A DNA stretch of 41,678 nucleotides from positions 1 through 41,678 of the forward strand of contig JABMRT010000189.1 of assembly GCA_013202295.1 (NCBI GenBank). Reading direction: 5' to 3'. Under the pieces are notes generated by a model. That model worked only from the letters and a program-made list of their open reading frames with translations. It was not told the origin of the DNA and made no database searches. The DNA is from Candidatus Zhuqueibacterota bacterium. GTDB lineage: Bacteria; Zhuqueibacterota; QNDG01; JABMRT01. Positions 8,145 to 16,446 of this stretch are shown piece after piece; position 1 is the first letter of the stretch; the number at the start of each line of letters is the position of its first letter. The position numbers were made by a program, and so were the translations under genes.

Positions 8145-9263
8145 ATGCAAATCAAAAAATCATGTCCCAAGACCGTATTCATTTTTGTAGTTTTCTTGTC
8201 GAGTTTCATGAACCTTTCATTTGCACAGGAACTTATCTGGAGCGATGAATTCGATGGCACATCTCTGGATACAGACACATGGGATCAACCTGAATATAAT
8301 CGAAGAAACAATGACAATGGCCCGGACGGCTGGTGGCTGCAGGAAGATGCCTATCTAGATGGAGCTGGAAATCTGGTCATTCGAGTGAAACAGATAGAGA
8401 ACCGCAATTCGGATGACGATCCCATTGATTATTCAACCAGCGCGATTCGGACCAAAGGCAATTTCGAGCAGAAATTCGGCAAGTTTGAAATCCGATGCAA
8501 ATTGCCCACACAGCCAGGCTGGTGGGTGGCATTCTGGTTGTACTCACCCTCTGTGTCTAATGAGGATGGTTCCGGTGAGGACGGCACTGAGATTGATATT
8601 TTTGAAGGATTTGGCTGGACGGATCGCGTACAGCACGCGCTCCATTGGGACGGATATGGAGACGCGCATCAAAGCACAAGCGCCGACTTTACAATGGAGG
8701 GCATTCGCGAAGGCTTTCACACATTCACACTGAAATGGTATCACGATATATATATCTTTTTTATTGATGGTGTGGAAAGCTGGCGCACTGACGATGGTGG
8801 TGTATCCAAAGTACCCGCCTATGTAAAGGTCACCGGTGAACTCTCAACCGAACCGTGGGCAATCAACTCCTGGTGGGCCAATGACCCCCAAACCGCCAGC
8901 TACCCCGATTCATTTCTCGTGGATTATGTGCGCGTCTACGCACTCTATGATACAATCTCCACGGGGATTAACGCGGAGTCCAAAAAAACTTTATCGCCGG
9001 ACAGTCCTGTATTAATACAAAACTATCCCAATCCATTTAATGCGTGGACTATGATTCAGTTCGAAATTCAAACCGCCTGTGATGTCACTCTATCAATTGT
9101 GGATATTCACGGCAGATGGATACGCGACCTGTTTCATCAGTACACAACTCCCGGCAGACATGCGGTTCACGTGGATGCAACGGATTTGCCATCTGGATTA
9201 TACTTATACCAGCTTTCTGTGGATGATATAATTAGAACAGGGAAGATGGTTGTTACAAAATAG
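8145..9263 (+). CDS. Secreted glycoside hydrolase family 16 with T9SS sorting domain
   Basis: 372 residues: a signal peptide (to about Q28), a GH16 domain at about 29-275, and a C-terminal T9SS sorting domain. The GH16 catalytic signature ExDxxE is intact (E149, D151, E154 in GTEIDIFEGFG), flanked by the expected LIWSDEFDG opening, the GKFEIRCKLP strand and a WW-rich aromatic cleft. GH16 enzymes cut beta-1,3/1,4-glucans and marine galactans such as agar, carrageenan and porphyran; which one cannot be read from the sequence. The tail begins IQNYPNPFNAWTMIQF and ends RTGKMVVTK. The start at 8145 follows GGAAGG (8131-8136). It lies upstream of, and converges on, the second PorV-like gene. Confidence 0.92.
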   Translation: MQIKKSCPKTVFIFVVFLSSFMNLSFAQELIWSDEFDGTSLDTDTWDQPEYNRRNNDNGPDGWWLQEDAYLDGAGNLVIRVKQIENRNSDDDPIDYSTSAIRTKGNFEQKFGKFEIRCKLPTQPGWWVAFWLYSPSVSNEDGSGEDGTEIDIFEGFGWTDRVQHALHWDGYGDAHQSTSADFTMEGIREGFHTFTLKWYHDIYIFFIDGVESWRTDDGGVSKVPAYVKVTGELSTEPWAINSWWANDPQTASYPDSFLVDYVRVYALYDTISTGINAESKKTLSPDSPVLIQNYPNPFNAWTMIQFEIQTACDVTLSIVDIHGRWIRDLFHQYTTPGRHAVHVDATDLPSGLYLYQLSVDDIIRTGKMVVTK

Positions 9264-9271
9264 CTGAGATT

Positions 9272-9306
9272 GCACCTCCGGGAAGGTTCAAACCTCCCGG
9301 GGGTGC
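9272..9306. terminator. Strong hairpin between convergent genes
   Basis: An inverted repeat from GCACCTCCGGGA to the matching TCCCGGGGGTGC gives a stem of about 14 bp with one bulged A and a 6-nt loop. It lies 9 nt after the GH16 stop and 18 nt from the stop of the opposing PorV-like gene. No T-tract follows on either strand, so it may be a dispersed palindromic repeat that also limits transcription from both sides. Confidence 0.55.
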
Positions 9307-9323
9307 TGATGATCAATGAAATA

Positions 9324-10589
9324 TTAATTGCCGTGTAATCTGATTGTAACACCGGTAAATACCGTTTCATCCAACGGGTGCCCGGGTTCCGCATTAATTT
9401 CTGACTGCTGTATTTCAATGTCGAGATTCTGGAGGATCTTGCCAAATGCATCATCCCCCAGAGTATGGCCCGAATAGGACATCAGCAATCGAATTGTCTT
9501 TGTAATGTTAAATCCCCAACCGCTCGTTTTATATCGAACCTTACCCTCCATATCCACATAATGTCCCCATCGCGCAAAATACACATCCCAAATCCCAACC
9601 ATCCACCCTTTCTTTGTAATGACCTTTTCATCACCCTTGCCCATGAGCAAATGTTCAAACGGATCGATGTCATCCAAACCCCATTGATAATCAATCTGGG
9701 TATCGCCGGTATTTGAATCATAGGACCGTGTCACCAACATATCCGTTGCTTCACGCGCCCATGAAAAGGAGATTAAATCAAAGCGATTGTTATTGGATTC
9801 AACTTGAAGTCCTGTTCGCAGATGAATCCCCGCATAGGCGATTCTGGGGATTGGGTCAGCCTGATCTGGATCAATATATTCCAGCTTGCCTCCAATATTT
9901 TCCGCACTATAGGATAATCCGGGGACCAAATACGGGGATACACCTGAACCAATCCGCATCGGATTCTTTGAACCTTTTGATATGATTTTAAAAAGAGGCA
10001 TTTCCAAAGCCAATCCAAAATCTACAGCATATGCGGAAGCATCAACTTCTCCATAATCTGATTTAATATATTTAAAATTCATTCCGACACCGACTTGAAC
10101 GTATGAATCCCAAAAAACAGAAGCAGATACAAGGTAGGCCTTGTCCTTTCTTTCAAATGTATCTAATGGATCAGGTGAATTCGCTGTATTAAACTGTTCA
10201 CCGAGATCGAGAAAAACGTGATGAAGTCCCAAACCTATTGAGACAGGTGAGTTCTTAAGTGGAAGCCTGTATGCCAATGAATAACAGCTATAATGCATAT
10301 CATCCACAAGAGCTTCGAGCCAGTCACCTCCGGATGAAGCAAATCCCGCTTTGTATTGGGATGTATAAAATCCAAGAAAGGCCGGATTAAAAACCGCTGC
10401 CATCGGATCCGTATAGGCCAAAGCACCATAAGTCTGACCCATTCCGGCTGCCTGAACCGACGGTGAGATAAGCAGAAATAATGCACCTGCTTCTGAAACA
10501 GCATAGACGGAAGAACCGATACACAAGCAGAGAACAGCAATCCATAGAATTAAAATTTGTGATCTCCGTATAGACAGGCACTGAATCAT
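9324..10589 (-). CDS. PorV/PorQ-family outer-membrane protein (second copy)
   Basis: 421 residues. After a signal peptide ending SSVYA come EAGALFLLISPSVQAAGMGQ and then YGALAYTDPMAAVFNPAFLGF, the PorV/PorQ family opening with Asn-Pro-Ala in place of the WNPAGLA of the copy at 69. The remainder is beta-strand rich (GLGLHHVFLDLG, VGVGMNFKYIKS, GWGFNITKTIRLLMSYSG) and ends in TGVTIRLHGN. The ATG at 10589 is chosen because AAGGAGGAG precedes it by about 6 nt; the longer in-frame extension lacks a site. It is divergent from the first PorV-like protein, and the two are probably not interchangeable. It lies amid T9SS cargo genes and may serve in their export or attachment. Confidence 0.8.
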   Translation of the reverse strand: MIQCLSIRRSQILILWIAVLCLCIGSSVYAVSEAGALFLLISPSVQAAGMGQTYGALAYTDPMAAVFNPAFLGFYTSQYKAGFASSGGDWLEALVDDMHYSCYSLAYRLPLKNSPVSIGLGLHHVFLDLGEQFNTANSPDPLDTFERKDKAYLVSASVFWDSYVQVGVGMNFKYIKSDYGEVDASAYAVDFGLALEMPLFKIISKGSKNPMRIGSGVSPYLVPGLSYSAENIGGKLEYIDPDQADPIPRIAYAGIHLRTGLQVESNNNRFDLISFSWAREATDMLVTRSYDSNTGDTQIDYQWGLDDIDPFEHLLMGKGDEKVITKKGWMVGIWDVYFARWGHYVDMEGKVRYKTSGWGFNITKTIRLLMSYSGHTLGDDAFGKILQNLDIEIQQSEINAEPGHPLDETVFTGVTIRLHGN

Positions 10590-10747
10590 GATCTCCTCCT
10601 TATCCATCTGGTTATCGGGCATAGACCTGAAAATTCGTAATTAAGAAATGTAGTGCAAGAAGGTTGTTTTCAAGATAGACGTCTCAATTAGAAAAATCAA
10701 GTTTTTTCTTATAAAACCTTCTACTTCTTTAATAATTATAATAACAC

Positions 10748-10776
10748 TTGCCAAATATCTAGCAATTTCATATTCT
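10748..10776 (+). promoter_or_regulatory. Candidate sigma-70-like promoter for the DUF4145 gene
   Basis: TTGCCA (10748-10753), 17 nt, TATTCT (10771-10776) in the AT-rich gap between divergent genes (10590-10858). I saw nothing else of note in this gap. The leader to the ATG at 10859 would be about 75 nt. Confidence 0.4.
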
Positions 10777-10858
10777 ATACGTACATCAATTTCCATATAT
10801 AATTCTCTTGAAGTGAGTGGCTTATCAGTTAATTAATATCAATACCGAGGCGATAGAT

Positions 10859-11542
10859 ATGATCGAGCCAAAAAAATTACAGATCAACACGCCAGACAAC
10901 GAATATCTTGTAGTGCCATGCCCAAGTTGTGACAAAGAAACAAGGAATAAAGTACTTGCTGATGTTTTCGAGCATATGCAGTATGCTGATGCATTAATAG
11001 ATGTATGGACAAATTATAAGATTGTACAATGTCAAGGATGTCTGAGAGTTACTTTTTTTGAGGTATCACAGTGTTCTGAAGATATAATTTACCCTAAAAA
11101 TGGTAAGCCGTTTTATCCTGAAACTAAGACATATTACCCAAATAGAATTGCAGGAAGACCATTACTACGTAATATAAATTATCTTCCGCGGGGAGTTAAT
11201 TTAATCTATAAAGAAGCACATAATGCCTTATGTGCTCAACTACCTATTCTAACAGGTCTTGGAATAAGAGCAATTGTTGAGGCAATATGCAAAGATAAAA
11301 ATATGGTTGGTAGAAATTTACAAGAAAAAATTGACTCTTTGGCTAAACAAGGGCTCGTAGCAATTGAAGGTGCAAAAATATTACATAACCTTAGATATAT
11401 GGGAATGCTTCTGCACATGAAATTAAATCACATTCCCAGAAAGAACTATGTGCAGCATTCGATGTCGTTGAGCACATTTTACAGGGTGTTTACATTATAC
11501 CAAAACAATCTGAAAACTTACCAAAAATGGACGATTAATTAA
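10859..11542 (+). CDS. DUF4145-domain protein with N-terminal zinc ribbon
   Basis: 227 residues. A CPSC pair (C21, C24) and a second CQGC pair (C58, C61) make a zinc ribbon. The DUF4145 core follows: a glycine-arginine helix (LGIRAIVEAICKDK), LQEKIDSLAKQGL, and the LHNLRYMGMLLHM segment that replaces the family's usual RxxGNxxAH. DUF4145 domains occur in restriction and other defence-linked proteins, but their biochemical role is not established. The start at 10859 is supported by GAGG at 10847-10850; a GTG at 10817 would add 14 residues. Base composition is visibly more AT-rich than the flanking genes, and the gene stands alone between secretome genes, which suggests horizontal transfer. Confidence 0.65.
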   Translation: MIEPKKLQINTPDNEYLVVPCPSCDKETRNKVLADVFEHMQYADALIDVWTNYKIVQCQGCLRVTFFEVSQCSEDIIYPKNGKPFYPETKTYYPNRIAGRPLLRNINYLPRGVNLIYKEAHNALCAQLPILTGLGIRAIVEAICKDKNMVGRNLQEKIDSLAKQGLVAIEGAKILHNLRYMGMLLHMKLNHIPRKNYVQHSMSLSTFYRVFTLYQNNLKTYQKWTIN

Positions 11543-11598
11543 CTCCTAAAATCAATAGTTTAAACACGATAATGCAACAACCATTACGGAGGACTCCA

Positions 11599-14500
11599 AT
11601 GCACTCTACAAAAAACATCCAATCCCTGATTCTCTGCATCCTGCTGCTAAGCGCATCACTTTTCGCACAGCCCGCTGAGAATCCGCAGACGTTTTGTAAC
11701 CCGATGAATCTCAACTACAGATTCATGGCAGATGTCAATGATGCGCGTGAAGCGGCCGATGCGGTTATCCTCACATTTCATGACGAATATTACCTGTTCG
11801 CGTCCCATTCTGGCGGATACTGGACATCAACCGATCTTCGCGATTGGACTTTTATCATTCCCAACGAGGTCATCAACATCGAAGGCTACGCCCCGGGTGT
11901 CATTTCGATGAGAGATTCATTATTTTATGTCCCCTCCGCTTCGACAAAAAGCTATAAAACTGGTGATCCAAAATCAGGAATCTGGGAGGACGGCCCTGAT
12001 ATAAATAGCTATGGCGATCCGGCCTGGTACCTCGATGATGATGATCGGCTCTATATGTATTTCGGGCTCTCGAATAGCACTCCTATACGCGCGGTGGAAC
12101 TTGATCCTAAAACCTTTGAAGAGATCAGCCCGGTTGAAGATATTATATATGCACAAGCATCCATACATGGATGGGAAAGACGAGGCGATGATAACCTGCT
12201 GGATGAGTCTCCCTGGATCGAAGGTTCATGGATGATTAAGGAGAATGGCAAATACTATCTGCATTATGCGGGTCCCGGCACCGAGTATAAAACCTACGCG
12301 GATGGCATCTATGTGGCCGATTCCCCGCTCGGACCGTATGAATATGCAGATTACAGCCCCTTCTCATTCAAGCCGACAGGATTCATTTGCGGTGCGGGTC
12401 ATGGCAGCACGTTTAAGGACAAGGACGGACAGTACTGGCACATTGGCACCATGAGCATTTCTGTGAGCGAAGGCACCCTGTTTGAACGCAGACTGGGGCT
12501 TTCCCCCGTGGACTTTGATGCGGATGGTCACATTCACTGCAACACAGTTTTAGGGGATTACCCACAATATTATCCGCATGGAACAACTGATATGATTGAC
12601 AACAGTTTCGCAGGGATGCTGCTGCTGTCGCATAAAAAGAAGGTGATGACCTCCTCATCATTGACAGATCATGGCGTTGAGAATGCCGTGGATGAAGAAG
12701 TCAGGACATACTGGAGCGCACAGACCGGCGATGTGGACGAGTGGCTTATGGTGGATCTGGGACAGGATTGCAGTGTCGAAGCCATCCAGGTAAATTTTTC
12801 TGAACATGGCACTGATCCCTCCATTGTGCGGGGCCGCGACAATCTGGATGTCATGTATGAGCAATATACCATCGAGACTTCGCTGGATGGAATGAACTGG
12901 GATATGCTCGTGGACAAGAGCCAGAATCTGGAGGATGTGCCGCATGATTATTTGGAGCTGGCCCAACCCGTTACGGCCCGGTATTTAAAACTCTCGAATG
13001 TGTTTACGCCCGGCAATGGCAATTTCGCTGTGCGCGGTTTTCGAATCTTCGGCAATTCGGAGGAGACGGTTTTCACAACAGTCAGTGGCTTTACGGTGGA
13101 GAGAGATCCAGCCGACGGACGGGACGCGATCCTTCGATGGACACCCGTGGCAGACGCGGACGGGTATATCATCCGATATGGAATTACGCCGGATAAACTG
13201 TACAACAATTACATGGTGTATGATGCAGACAGTGTAGCCATGCACAGTTTGAATCATGGTGTGGACTATTATTATGATGTCGAGGCATTTGACAGCGGCA
13301 CGGATTATTACATCCCGGCGGGTGAGTTTCAATCCTCTCAATCCGGGGATTGGAATAACGTCAATACCTGGGCACGGCATGATGGAACCGATTGGGTGGT
13401 TCCAGCTCCCAACCTGCCCACGTTGGCGGATGGGATGATTACTGTGTTGGATGGCCATATGGTCACAGTGTCTACGACGGATTCAGTGGATCAGCTTGTG
13501 GTGGCATCGGACGGCACGCTTATCATTGAAAAGGGAGTCACACTTCAGGTTGAAAACAGTATCGGTGTGGACTTGTCCGTTGAGGGCACAGTTCTGAATT
13601 ACGGTTCCATCACCAGTGATGCTGAAGCGGAGATAAGTTTTGTGAACACCGGCCTGTACAGCCATGAACAGAATGGTGGCACAATTCCAACTGCAACGTG
13701 GCGGCCCAATTCGACATGCATCATTGACAGTGTTCATTCGAATGTCCCGTTTAATGGGAATCAAAATTTTTATAATATTATTTGGAATTCTTCAGATCAA
13801 ATCGGCCCCAGGAGTTTGGATTGGAATGGAAACACCATTAGCGGAAATATTACCATCGAAAACACCGGAGCTGGCCGCTGGCAAATGTGCGCACCATTTG
13901 AAGGCAACTCGGCCGTGGTCACGATTGAAGGTGATATTATCCAGACAGGGGGGCAATTTACCTCGAGTGGCACGATCAATGGAAACACTTCGATCACCAT
14001 CAATGTGGAAGGTGATATTGAGGTCACCGGGGGCAATTTCTCAGTCAGCCGGGGATCACAGGGTGGAACCGGTACTACCACATGGAACCTGAAAGGCGAT
14101 GTCTCCCTTTCGAATGTGACGACCCAAAGTTCGAACACGACGGATGATGCCGTATTTGCGTTCGCCGGGGATGGAGATCCGCAAACACTCACCCTGACGA
14201 ATGTATCCTATAGCAGCGGTGGATTCCCTGTTGAGGTAAAAACCGGCGCTGTGCTCGCTATGGGATCAACGGTTTTGGAAGGAGATGGTTTCTTTACTAT
14301 CAGAGCCGACGCCACCTTGATGACAGAACATGCGGACGGGCTTGACGGTGCACTCGGCATGACTGGATTATTTACCTACGATCTGGCATCCAATTACGGT
14401 TTCAATGGGGATTTGCCGCAGGTGACCGGGAATAAAATGTCCGAAACGATGAACAACCTTCTTATTGACAATGGAGCAGATGTTACGCTTACAAAGTCGG

Positions 14501-15525
14501 TTACAGTCAATGGGACACTGGAAATTGTTGATGGAGGACTTAAGCTGAATTCCAACACCCTGACATATGGACCAGAAGCCTCCCTCGAATATTCAGGATC
14601 AGGCACACAAATAAGCACAGATGTGGAATTCCCCGAAACAGGCGGGCCAAAGAATCTAATCATTTCCAATCAAAGAAGGATGACATTACATGATGCACGC
14701 ACAATAACCGGCAATCTTGATTTGTATGGTGACTTGAAACTGGATTCGAACACACTGACGGTTGGATCGACTTCCAATGCGAATGAACGCGCCTATGTCG
14801 ATACACGGGATGGGGGATCGCTTCGTATCACCTCCATCGGTGATTCCCAGGTTTTGTTTCCAGTGGGCATCAATGCGTATGCGCCGGTTTGGATCACCAA
14901 TTCCGGCGCTGTGGACGATATGAGCGTCGGCGTGCTCACAGATCGAGATGACCCCGAATATGGAGGGCGTGTGAATGTGTCATGGTCGATCAGCGAGGGC
15001 ATGGACGGAGGAGGAGATTATACACTGCAGTTTGGATGGGTAGGAACTTTGGAAAGTTCTGATTTCAAAGAGGATCGTGTAAACAACGCGAAAATATACA
15101 ATATGACAGCTATCCGGGAGGCAGGTACTGGAGACTACACGAGACAATTGGCCGTCTCCCCTTATACGGTTTCCAGAGCCGGCATTACAGAACTCGGCCC
15201 GTTTGCTGTCGGTGGTTTTAGAGATCCGGCTGGTGTAAACGATCCGTCACAGTCCGTTCCGAAGGAATTCGCCCTGCATCAGAATTATCCAAATCCGTTT
15301 AATCCTGTGACAACAATCGACTTCATTATTGCGAAGACATCCAAAGTAAAAGTCGTAGTGTATGATATTCTCGGCAAGGAAATTGAAACACTTGTGAATA
15401 GCCAAATGGATTCCGGAATTTATTCCGTGCAATGGGATGCTACAGAGAATTCATCAGGGATCTATGTGTATAAAATTATTTCGGATCACTTTGTGAAGGC
15501 TAGAAAAATGATTTTGCTGAAATAA
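11599..15525 (+). CDS. Secreted GH43-like multidomain glycosidase with discoidin and T9SS domains
   Basis: 1308 residues. A signal peptide ends at FAQ (22-24). Residues about 30-340 form a five-bladed GH43-type propeller with a plausible catalytic triad: D54 (EAADAV), D140 (YGDPAWYLD) and E208 (WIEGSWM). Next comes an F5/8 type C (discoidin) carbohydrate-binding domain at about 350-480 (EWLMVDLGQDCSVEAIQVNF), then a fibronectin type III-like domain at about 500-575. From 580 to 1200 there is a long repetitive beta-rich region that opens with GDWNNVNTWARHDG, as in G8-like and filamentous-haemagglutinin-type stalks. The T9SS tail at about 1220-1308 begins QNYPNPFNPVTTI. It probably acts on alpha-linked arabinose, xylose or galactose-type glycans at the cell surface. 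The start is fixed by GGAGG at 11588-11592. Confidence 0.85.
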   Translation: MHSTKNIQSLILCILLLSASLFAQPAENPQTFCNPMNLNYRFMADVNDAREAADAVILTFHDEYYLFASHSGGYWTSTDLRDWTFIIPNEVINIEGYAPGVISMRDSLFYVPSASTKSYKTGDPKSGIWEDGPDINSYGDPAWYLDDDDRLYMYFGLSNSTPIRAVELDPKTFEEISPVEDIIYAQASIHGWERRGDDNLLDESPWIEGSWMIKENGKYYLHYAGPGTEYKTYADGIYVADSPLGPYEYADYSPFSFKPTGFICGAGHGSTFKDKDGQYWHIGTMSISVSEGTLFERRLGLSPVDFDADGHIHCNTVLGDYPQYYPHGTTDMIDNSFAGMLLLSHKKKVMTSSSLTDHGVENAVDEEVRTYWSAQTGDVDEWLMVDLGQDCSVEAIQVNFSEHGTDPSIVRGRDNLDVMYEQYTIETSLDGMNWDMLVDKSQNLEDVPHDYLELAQPVTARYLKLSNVFTPGNGNFAVRGFRIFGNSEETVFTTVSGFTVERDPADGRDAILRWTPVADADGYIIRYGITPDKLYNNYMVYDADSVAMHSLNHGVDYYYDVEAFDSGTDYYIPAGEFQSSQSGDWNNVNTWARHDGTDWVVPAPNLPTLADGMITVLDGHMVTVSTTDSVDQLVVASDGTLIIEKGVTLQVENSIGVDLSVEGTVLNYGSITSDAEAEISFVNTGLYSHEQNGGTIPTATWRPNSTCIIDSVHSNVPFNGNQNFYNIIWNSSDQIGPRSLDWNGNTISGNITIENTGAGRWQMCAPFEGNSAVVTIEGDIIQTGGQFTSSGTINGNTSITINVEGDIEVTGGNFSVSRGSQGGTGTTTWNLKGDVSLSNVTTQSSNTTDDAVFAFAGDGDPQTLTLTNVSYSSGGFPVEVKTGAVLAMGSTVLEGDGFFTIRADATLMTEHADGLDGALGMTGLFTYDLASNYGFNGDLPQVTGNKMSETMNNLLIDNGADVTLTKSVTVNGTLEIVDGGLKLNSNTLTYGPEASLEYSGSGTQISTDVEFPETGGPKNLIISNQRRMTLHDARTITGNLDLYGDLKLDSNTLTVGSTSNANERAYVDTRDGGSLRITSIGDSQVLFPVGINAYAPVWITNSGAVDDMSVGVLTDRDDPEYGGRVNVSWSISEGMDGGGDYTLQFGWVGTLESSDFKEDRVNNAKIYNMTAIREAGTGDYTRQLAVSPYTVSRAGITELGPFAVGGFRDPAGVNDPSQSVPKEFALHQNYPNPFNPVTTIDFIIAKTSKVKVVVYDILGKEIETLVNSQMDSGIYSVQWDATENSSGIYVYKIISDHFVKARKMILLK

Positions 15526-15548
15526 AGGATGATTTCTCATAATCAGTG

Positions 15549-15562
15549 CTGGATTCGTCCAG
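15549..15562 (+). other. UUCG tetraloop hairpin between cistrons
   Basis: CTGGA-TTCG-TCCAG forms a perfect 5-bp stem closed by a stable UUCG loop, 30 nt before the acetolactate decarboxylase start. There is no T-run, so it is not a classic terminator. It could stabilise RNA ends within a GH43/decarboxylase transcript. Confidence 0.4.
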
Positions 15563-15591
15563 TAAATTCGCTGTTCAAAGGAGTTTAAATA

Positions 15592-16368
15592 ATGAATAAA
15601 ATTGTCGGCTGTTTCTTCATCCTCACATCTTTGCTCATGATTGGATGCGCATCAACACCCACAACTGACACCGTTTATCAGACATCAACAATCGATGCAC
15701 TTCTTGCGGGTGTCTATGATGGGGAACTGACACTGAACAAACTCCTTACCCACGGCGATTTCGGCATCGGCACGTTTGACTGTTTGGATGGCGAAATGAT
15801 CATCGTTGATGGAGAGATCTATCAAATCAAAGCGGATGGCAAGGTCTATAAACCGGAAATGACCATCAAAACCCCCTTCGCCACAGTCTGCGATTTTACA
15901 CCAGAACAAAGCATAACGATTCAGACAGCTACAGATATGGAACAACTTGAAGCAATCATTGACTCTATCGCGCCCAATCAAAACCTGTTCTACGCATTTC
16001 GAATGGAAGGAAAATTCACCCATGTACGAACCCGAAGCGTGCCCGGTCAGAGCAAGCCCTACCCCCCATTGAAGGAGGTTACAGCCAATCAGCCCGAATT
16101 TGAAATGGAGAATGTTACGGGAACATTGGTTGGATTCCGATGCCCGCCCTTTGTGGAGGGCATCAATGTGCCCGGCTATCATTTACATTTTCTCAGCAAG
16201 GACAAATCTCAGGGTGGTCATGTTCTGGAGTTCACACTTGTGAGTGCGCAACTTAAAATTGATCAGTTGAACAGATATGTGCTTGAGTTACCGAAAGAAA
16301 CCGAAGACTTTGCTTCAACAGATTTATCTCAGGATCGAGCTGAAGAACTAGAAGAAATTGAAAATTGA
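15592..16368 (+). CDS. Alpha-acetolactate decarboxylase, exported as a lipoprotein
   Basis: 258 residues. Acetolactate decarboxylase converts (S)-2-acetolactate to acetoin. The zinc ligands are intact as H197, H199 and H210 (VPGYHLHFLSKDKSQGGH), with the same spacing I recall for the Brevibacillus enzyme (194/196/207). The catalytic Arg148 (RTRSVPG) and Glu68 region are also present. Unusually, the N-terminus is a clear lipoprotein signal with MIGC (Cys19), placing the enzyme outside the cytoplasm. A strong AAGGAG precedes the ATG. It lies 66 nt after the GH43-like gene in the same direction, and no acetolactate synthase gene is nearby. The C-terminus ends in an acidic tail (EELEEIEN). Confidence 0.9.
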   Translation: MNKIVGCFFILTSLLMIGCASTPTTDTVYQTSTIDALLAGVYDGELTLNKLLTHGDFGIGTFDCLDGEMIIVDGEIYQIKADGKVYKPEMTIKTPFATVCDFTPEQSITIQTATDMEQLEAIIDSIAPNQNLFYAFRMEGKFTHVRTRSVPGQSKPYPPLKEVTANQPEFEMENVTGTLVGFRCPPFVEGINVPGYHLHFLSKDKSQGGHVLEFTLVSAQLKIDQLNRYVLELPKETEDFASTDLSQDRAEELEEIEN

Positions 16369-16395
16369 GAGCTTAAATATAGCATGAACCTTGTC

Positions 16396-16415
16396 ATTCC
16401 TGCGAAAGCAGGAAT
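16396..16415. repeat. Dispersed palindromic repeat (ATTCCTGC-GAAA-GCAGGAAT type)
   Basis: Perfect 8-bp inverted repeat closed by a GAAA tetraloop, set in the wider context TTGTCATT...AATCCAGG. This is the common bacterial repeat whose minus-strand translation reads WIPAFAGMT. It fills the 78-nt gap between convergent genes and can fold on both strands, so it may act as a bidirectional terminator or mRNA stabiliser. Confidence 0.7.
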
Positions 16416-16446
16416 CCAGGTTGCAGGGTGAATGTAACGATAGTTC

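Noticed and set aside
9272-9306. Classical intrinsic terminator
   Set aside because: The hairpin is strong but no T-tract follows on either strand, so I list it only as a possible terminator or repeat.
9465-10018. Plus-strand and minus-strand open frames of 79-90 codons
   Set aside because: They lie inside the second PorV-like gene, have no family motifs and no ribosome-binding sites.
12658-13458. Minus-strand frames of up to 157 codons inside the GH43-like gene
   Set aside because: Shadows of a strongly supported plus-strand gene with an intact domain order.
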